DNA from: CAYVBN01 sp964538565
GTDB taxonomy: Bacteria > Pseudomonadota > Alphaproteobacteria > Rhizobiales > Xanthobacteraceae
NCBI GenBank assembly: GCA_964538565.1
Contig: CAZIGW010000077.1
Coordinates: 1 to 15,989, forward strand
Length of the DNA stretch: 15,989 nt
Direction of reading: 5' to 3'
Part shown: positions 13,572 to 15,989 of the stretch, piece after piece
How positions within the stretch are numbered: position 1 is the first letter of the stretch
Layout: each line of letters begins with the position of its first letter
Notes under the pieces: model-generated
What the model saw: the letters and a program-made list of their open reading frames with translations, nothing else
Told to the model about the DNA's origin: nothing
The model's database searches: none
Position numbers and translations under genes: made by a program

Positions 13572-15629
13572 TCAGCGCAGCGCCGCCGCGATGTTGCCGC
13601 CGTCGACCGTGGTGACGCCACCCGTGGTCTTGAGCTCGAGCGCCTGGTGCAGGAACGCCTGGGCGACGTCCTCGGCGGTGACCTCGCGGCGGAGAAGATT
13701 GCCGCTCATGTAGTCGCGCTCGTCGAGGCCGCGCGCCTTGGCGCGCGCCGCGATCATATCGTCGGTCAGGAGGCCCGAACGGATGCGGTCGGCGTTGACC
13801 GCGTTGGCGCGGATGCCTTCGGCTCCGTAGTCGAGCGCATACTGGCGCACGAGAAACAGCGTCGCGGCCTTGGGCAGCCCATAGGGGCCGAAATCCGGTC
13901 CCGGGTTCACCGCCTGCTTGGAGACGTTGAAGAGCAGGCAGCCGCCGGTTCCCTGCGCCCGCATGATCCGCACCGCCGCCTGCGCGGCGCGCTGATGGCC
14001 GTAGAAGTTGAGCTCGAAGCTCGCGCGCAGGATCTCCTCGTCGACCTCGCCGATACGCCCCTGCCAGGCGGCGCCAGCGTTCGAGACGAGGATATCGAGC
14101 CCGCCGAAGGCCTCGACCACGGTGTCGAAGGCGGCGCGGACCGAGGCGGCATTCGTCACGTCGCAGTCGACGGCGATGGCGGAGCCGCCGATCGCCGCCG
14201 CCTTCCGGCGGGCGGCGGCCACATCGACGTCGAGCAACGCCACCTCGGCGCCCGCCGCCGCGAAGGCGCGCGCAGTCGCCGCGCCGATCGCGCCGGCCGC
14301 TCCGGTGATCGCCGCGATCTGGCCGGCGAGCGGCTTCTCGGCCTGCCTGCCGAGTTTCGCCTGCTCGAGCGACCAGTATTCGCAATCGAACATGTCGGCT
14401 TCGGAAATCGATTCGAAGCGGCCGATCGCTTCTGCGTCCGTGATGGTCGCGACCGCGGCTTCGGCAAGATCGGCAGCCACGTCGGCGTCCTTCTTCGAGC
14501 GGCCGAGGCCGAACAGGCCGAGACCGGGCACCAGCACGACTCGCGGCAGCGGATCGAGCATGGTCTTGGTTCCGCCGCAGCGCGCGTTGTTGCGGGCGAA
14601 GTATTCCTTGTAGTTCGCGATGAAGGCGGCGACTGCGTCGGCGACCGCGCGCCTGAATTCTTCCGTCCGCTCCTCGGCGGGCGGCGGCACGATCAGAGGC
14701 CAGTTCTTGGTGCGGATGGTGTGGTCGGGCGTCACCACGCCGGCGCGCGCGTAGCGCCCCACCTCGGCGCCGTTGACGAAATCGAGCACGGCCGGTCCGC
14801 CGCGAAAAGCGAGCACGAGGCGGCGGTAGGCGCCTTCCTCCTTCTCCTTCAGGCTGCACGCGCCGCGCACGATCGGCGCCACAACGGCGAGTGGCGCGAT
14901 CTTCTGCGGCATCTGGCCGGTGACGAACACCGCCTTGCGGCCGCGACCGAGCCGCGCTTCGGCCGCCGACACCATCTCGATCATGCGCTCGTAAGCCTCG
15001 CGTGCGCTCGCCCCGAAGGTGAAGATGCCGTGCTTGTGCAGGATGAGCCCGCGCACCGAGGGATCGGCGTCGAACACTTCGGCGGCCTTCTTGGCGAGCG
15101 CGAAGCCCGGCATGATGTAGGGGACGAAACCCATGCGCCCGTCGTAGACCTCGGCGCAGATCTTCTCGCCGTCCGGCTGGTCGGAGAGGCTCAGCACCGC
15201 GATCGAGTGGGTGTGGTCGACGAATTTCGCCGGCACGAACGCGTGCAGCAGCGTCTCGACCGAGGGATTCGGCGCCATCGGGTCGATCAGGTTCGCCCGC
15301 TGGATGCGCACCATGTCCTCGTCCGAGAGCGCATCGCGGGCGCGCAGGCGGCGCAACGGCTCGATCCGTACGGCCGGCAGTCCCGCCGGCTCGATGTTCG
15401 CCATGTCCCAGCCGGAGCCTTTGACGCACAGAACCTCGACCTCCTCGCCGAGGAGGTCGCGCGTGCGCGTCTTCACCGAGGTGTTGCCGCCGCCGTGCAG
15501 CACGAGCCTGGGATCGCGGCCGAGCAGGCGCGTCGTGTAGACGCGCAGCGCGAGGTCGCGGTCCACGCCCTCGGCGGCGTAGCGGCTGGCCAGCGCCTCG
15601 GCCTCCTCGTCGCGCCACGAGCTCTGCAT
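13572..15629 (-). CDS. Bifunctional class II aldolase / short-chain dehydrogenase (RhaD type)
   Basis: A 685-residue fusion. Residues about 20-345 are a class II aldolase/adducin-like domain with GGGNTS (46-51), zinc-type histidines HTHS (H139, H141) and LHKHG (H198, H200). Residues about 435-685 are an NAD(P)-binding short-chain dehydrogenase: TGAAGAIG (442-449), DVD, VSNAG, S570 and the catalytic YGLPK (Y583, K587), ending TVDGGNIAAAL. Between them is the linker ISEADMFDCEYWSLEQAKLG. The family is annotated as rhamnulose-1-phosphate aldolase/lactaldehyde dehydrogenase, known from rhizobial rhamnose loci, but no rhamnose kinase, isomerase or transporter is nearby. The real substrate may be another sugar or sugar acid. 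The ATG at 15629 has GGGGGAG 6 nt upstream. It follows the RNase E stop by 60 nt. Both domains look fully intact. Confidence 0.93.
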   Translation of the reverse strand: MQSSWRDEEAEALASRYAAEGVDRDLALRVYTTRLLGRDPRLVLHGGGNTSVKTRTRDLLGEEVEVLCVKGSGWDMANIEPAGLPAVRIEPLRRLRARDALSDEDMVRIQRANLIDPMAPNPSVETLLHAFVPAKFVDHTHSIAVLSLSDQPDGEKICAEVYDGRMGFVPYIMPGFALAKKAAEVFDADPSVRGLILHKHGIFTFGASAREAYERMIEMVSAAEARLGRGRKAVFVTGQMPQKIAPLAVVAPIVRGACSLKEKEEGAYRRLVLAFRGGPAVLDFVNGAEVGRYARAGVVTPDHTIRTKNWPLIVPPPAEERTEEFRRAVADAVAAFIANYKEYFARNNARCGGTKTMLDPLPRVVLVPGLGLFGLGRSKKDADVAADLAEAAVATITDAEAIGRFESISEADMFDCEYWSLEQAKLGRQAEKPLAGQIAAITGAAGAIGAATARAFAAAGAEVALLDVDVAAARRKAAAIGGSAIAVDCDVTNAASVRAAFDTVVEAFGGLDILVSNAGAAWQGRIGEVDEEILRASFELNFYGHQRAAQAAVRIMRAQGTGGCLLFNVSKQAVNPGPDFGPYGLPKAATLFLVRQYALDYGAEGIRANAVNADRIRSGLLTDDMIAARAKARGLDERDYMSGNLLRREVTAEDVAQAFLHQALELKTTGGVTTVDGGNIAAALR

Positions 15630-15646
15630 GAGGTTCTCCCCCGTCC

Positions 15647-15683
15647 GCGCCGGGAGACGGCGTGTCGACGTACTCCCGGGCGC
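15647..15683 (-). promoter_or_regulatory. Stem-loop between RNase E and the aldolase/dehydrogenase gene
   Basis: GCGCCGGGAG (15647-15656) pairs with CTCCCG (15673-15678) and GCGC after a one-base bulge, enclosing a 16-nt loop. It fills most of the 60-nt gap between the rne stop and the next ATG. It could be an RNase E terminator or a leader structure; there is no T-run. Confidence 0.3.
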
Positions 15684-15689
15684 GAGGTT

Positions 15690-15989
15690 TCAGCTCCTTT
15701 CGCCGGCGATCCTGCGCGACCACCAGCCGGAGCGACGCGGCTGATTGGTGTCTTCCTCCTCGGTCGGCGCACGCTCTTCGTGCTTGTCCGGAGCGGCCGA
15801 GGTCGATTCCCGCGGCTCTTCGGGAGCGGCCGGCTGTGGGGACGGCGGGGCGCCGCCTTCCCCGAACACCGGCGCGGGCTCGCGCACGGTCGAACGTCGA
15901 CGCGGCGGCTCCGGCACCTCCGGCTGTTCCGGTTCGTTGGCGGATTCGCGCGCGGGCTGCCGCGGCGCGAATTCCGCGCTCGGCTGTTC
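15690..15989 (-). CDS. rne: Ribonuclease E, C-terminal tail (5' end beyond window)
   Basis: Last 99 residues of a minus-strand gene whose start lies beyond the right edge. The sequence is low-complexity, dominated by Pro, Glu, Arg, Ser and Ala, with RRRSTVREPAPVFGEGGAP, an acidic stretch EERAPTEEEDTNQ and the terminal motif PRRSGWWSRRIAGERS. I recognise RSTVREP and the closing R-R-x-G-W-W as the end of Rhizobiales RNase E, whose disordered tail scaffolds the RNA degradosome; the catalytic domain is not visible. The stop codon falls within AGGAGCTGA. Identification is from memory of the family, so moderately sure. Confidence 0.75.
   Translation of the reverse strand, partial: EQPSAEFAPRQPARESANEPEQPEVPEPPRRRSTVREPAPVFGEGGAPPSPQPAAPEEPRESTSAAPDKHEERAPTEEEDTNQPRRSGWWSRRIAGERS

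Noticed and set aside
13327..15723. Minus-strand open frame of 798 codons overlapping the aldolase/dehydrogenase gene
   Set aside because: Arg/Ala/Gly-rich shadow in another frame of the real gene, running into the microsatellite.

Overview
This is a GC-rich chromosomal window that looks alphaproteobacterial, most likely order Hyphomicrobiales (Rhizobiales), close to the Bradyrhizobiaceae/Xanthobacteraceae. The clues are a B12-dependent ribonucleotide reductase, a bacterial NDUFA12-type complex I accessory subunit, a DUF2155 protein next to aat, the aroQ-accB-accC gene order, and an RNase E tail ending in the Trp-Trp motif typical of this group. No tRNA, rRNA, CRISPR array, insertion sequence or prophage gene was seen. 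Most of the window is core metabolism; only the right third has an accessory flavour.

Layout, left to right. 1-1116 (minus): N-terminal 372 residues of NrdJ. 1117-1867: a 751-nt stretch with no convincing gene, lying upstream of nrdJ. 1868-3001 (minus): MscS-family channel. 3300-3713 (plus): NDUFA12-family protein. 3968-4855 (plus): secreted proline-rich DUF2155 protein. 4896-5567 (minus): aat. 5784-6197 (plus): single-domain response regulator, convergent with the next block. 6219-10960 (minus): bepA-like M48 protease, DsbA/ScsC-like thiol oxidoreductase, aroQ, accB, accC. The first two serve envelope protein quality control. The last three are shikimate-pathway and fatty-acid synthesis genes, probably with their own promoter in front of aroQ. 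11163-12345 (plus): class I/II PLP aminotransferase broken by one extra G. 12399-13295 (minus): LigI-like amidohydrolase/lactonase. 13572-15629 (minus): fused class II aldolase/short-chain dehydrogenase of the RhaD type. 15690-15989 (minus): C-terminal tail of RNase E.

The two catabolic genes between RNase E and the aminotransferase/bepA pair look like a small sugar- or aromatic-acid catabolic unit; between them sits a seven-copy GTGAA microsatellite. Other points worth a look are the aminotransferase frameshift, GC-rich hairpins lying on or right beside most stop codons, a 16-bp palindrome plus a tandem 12-mer ahead of the response regulator, a CCGCGT-GTTAACGG element shared by two plus-strand genes, and a 17-codon reading frame with a near-perfect ribosome binding site in the nrdJ upstream region. 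I found no clearly new defence, secretion or mobile system.
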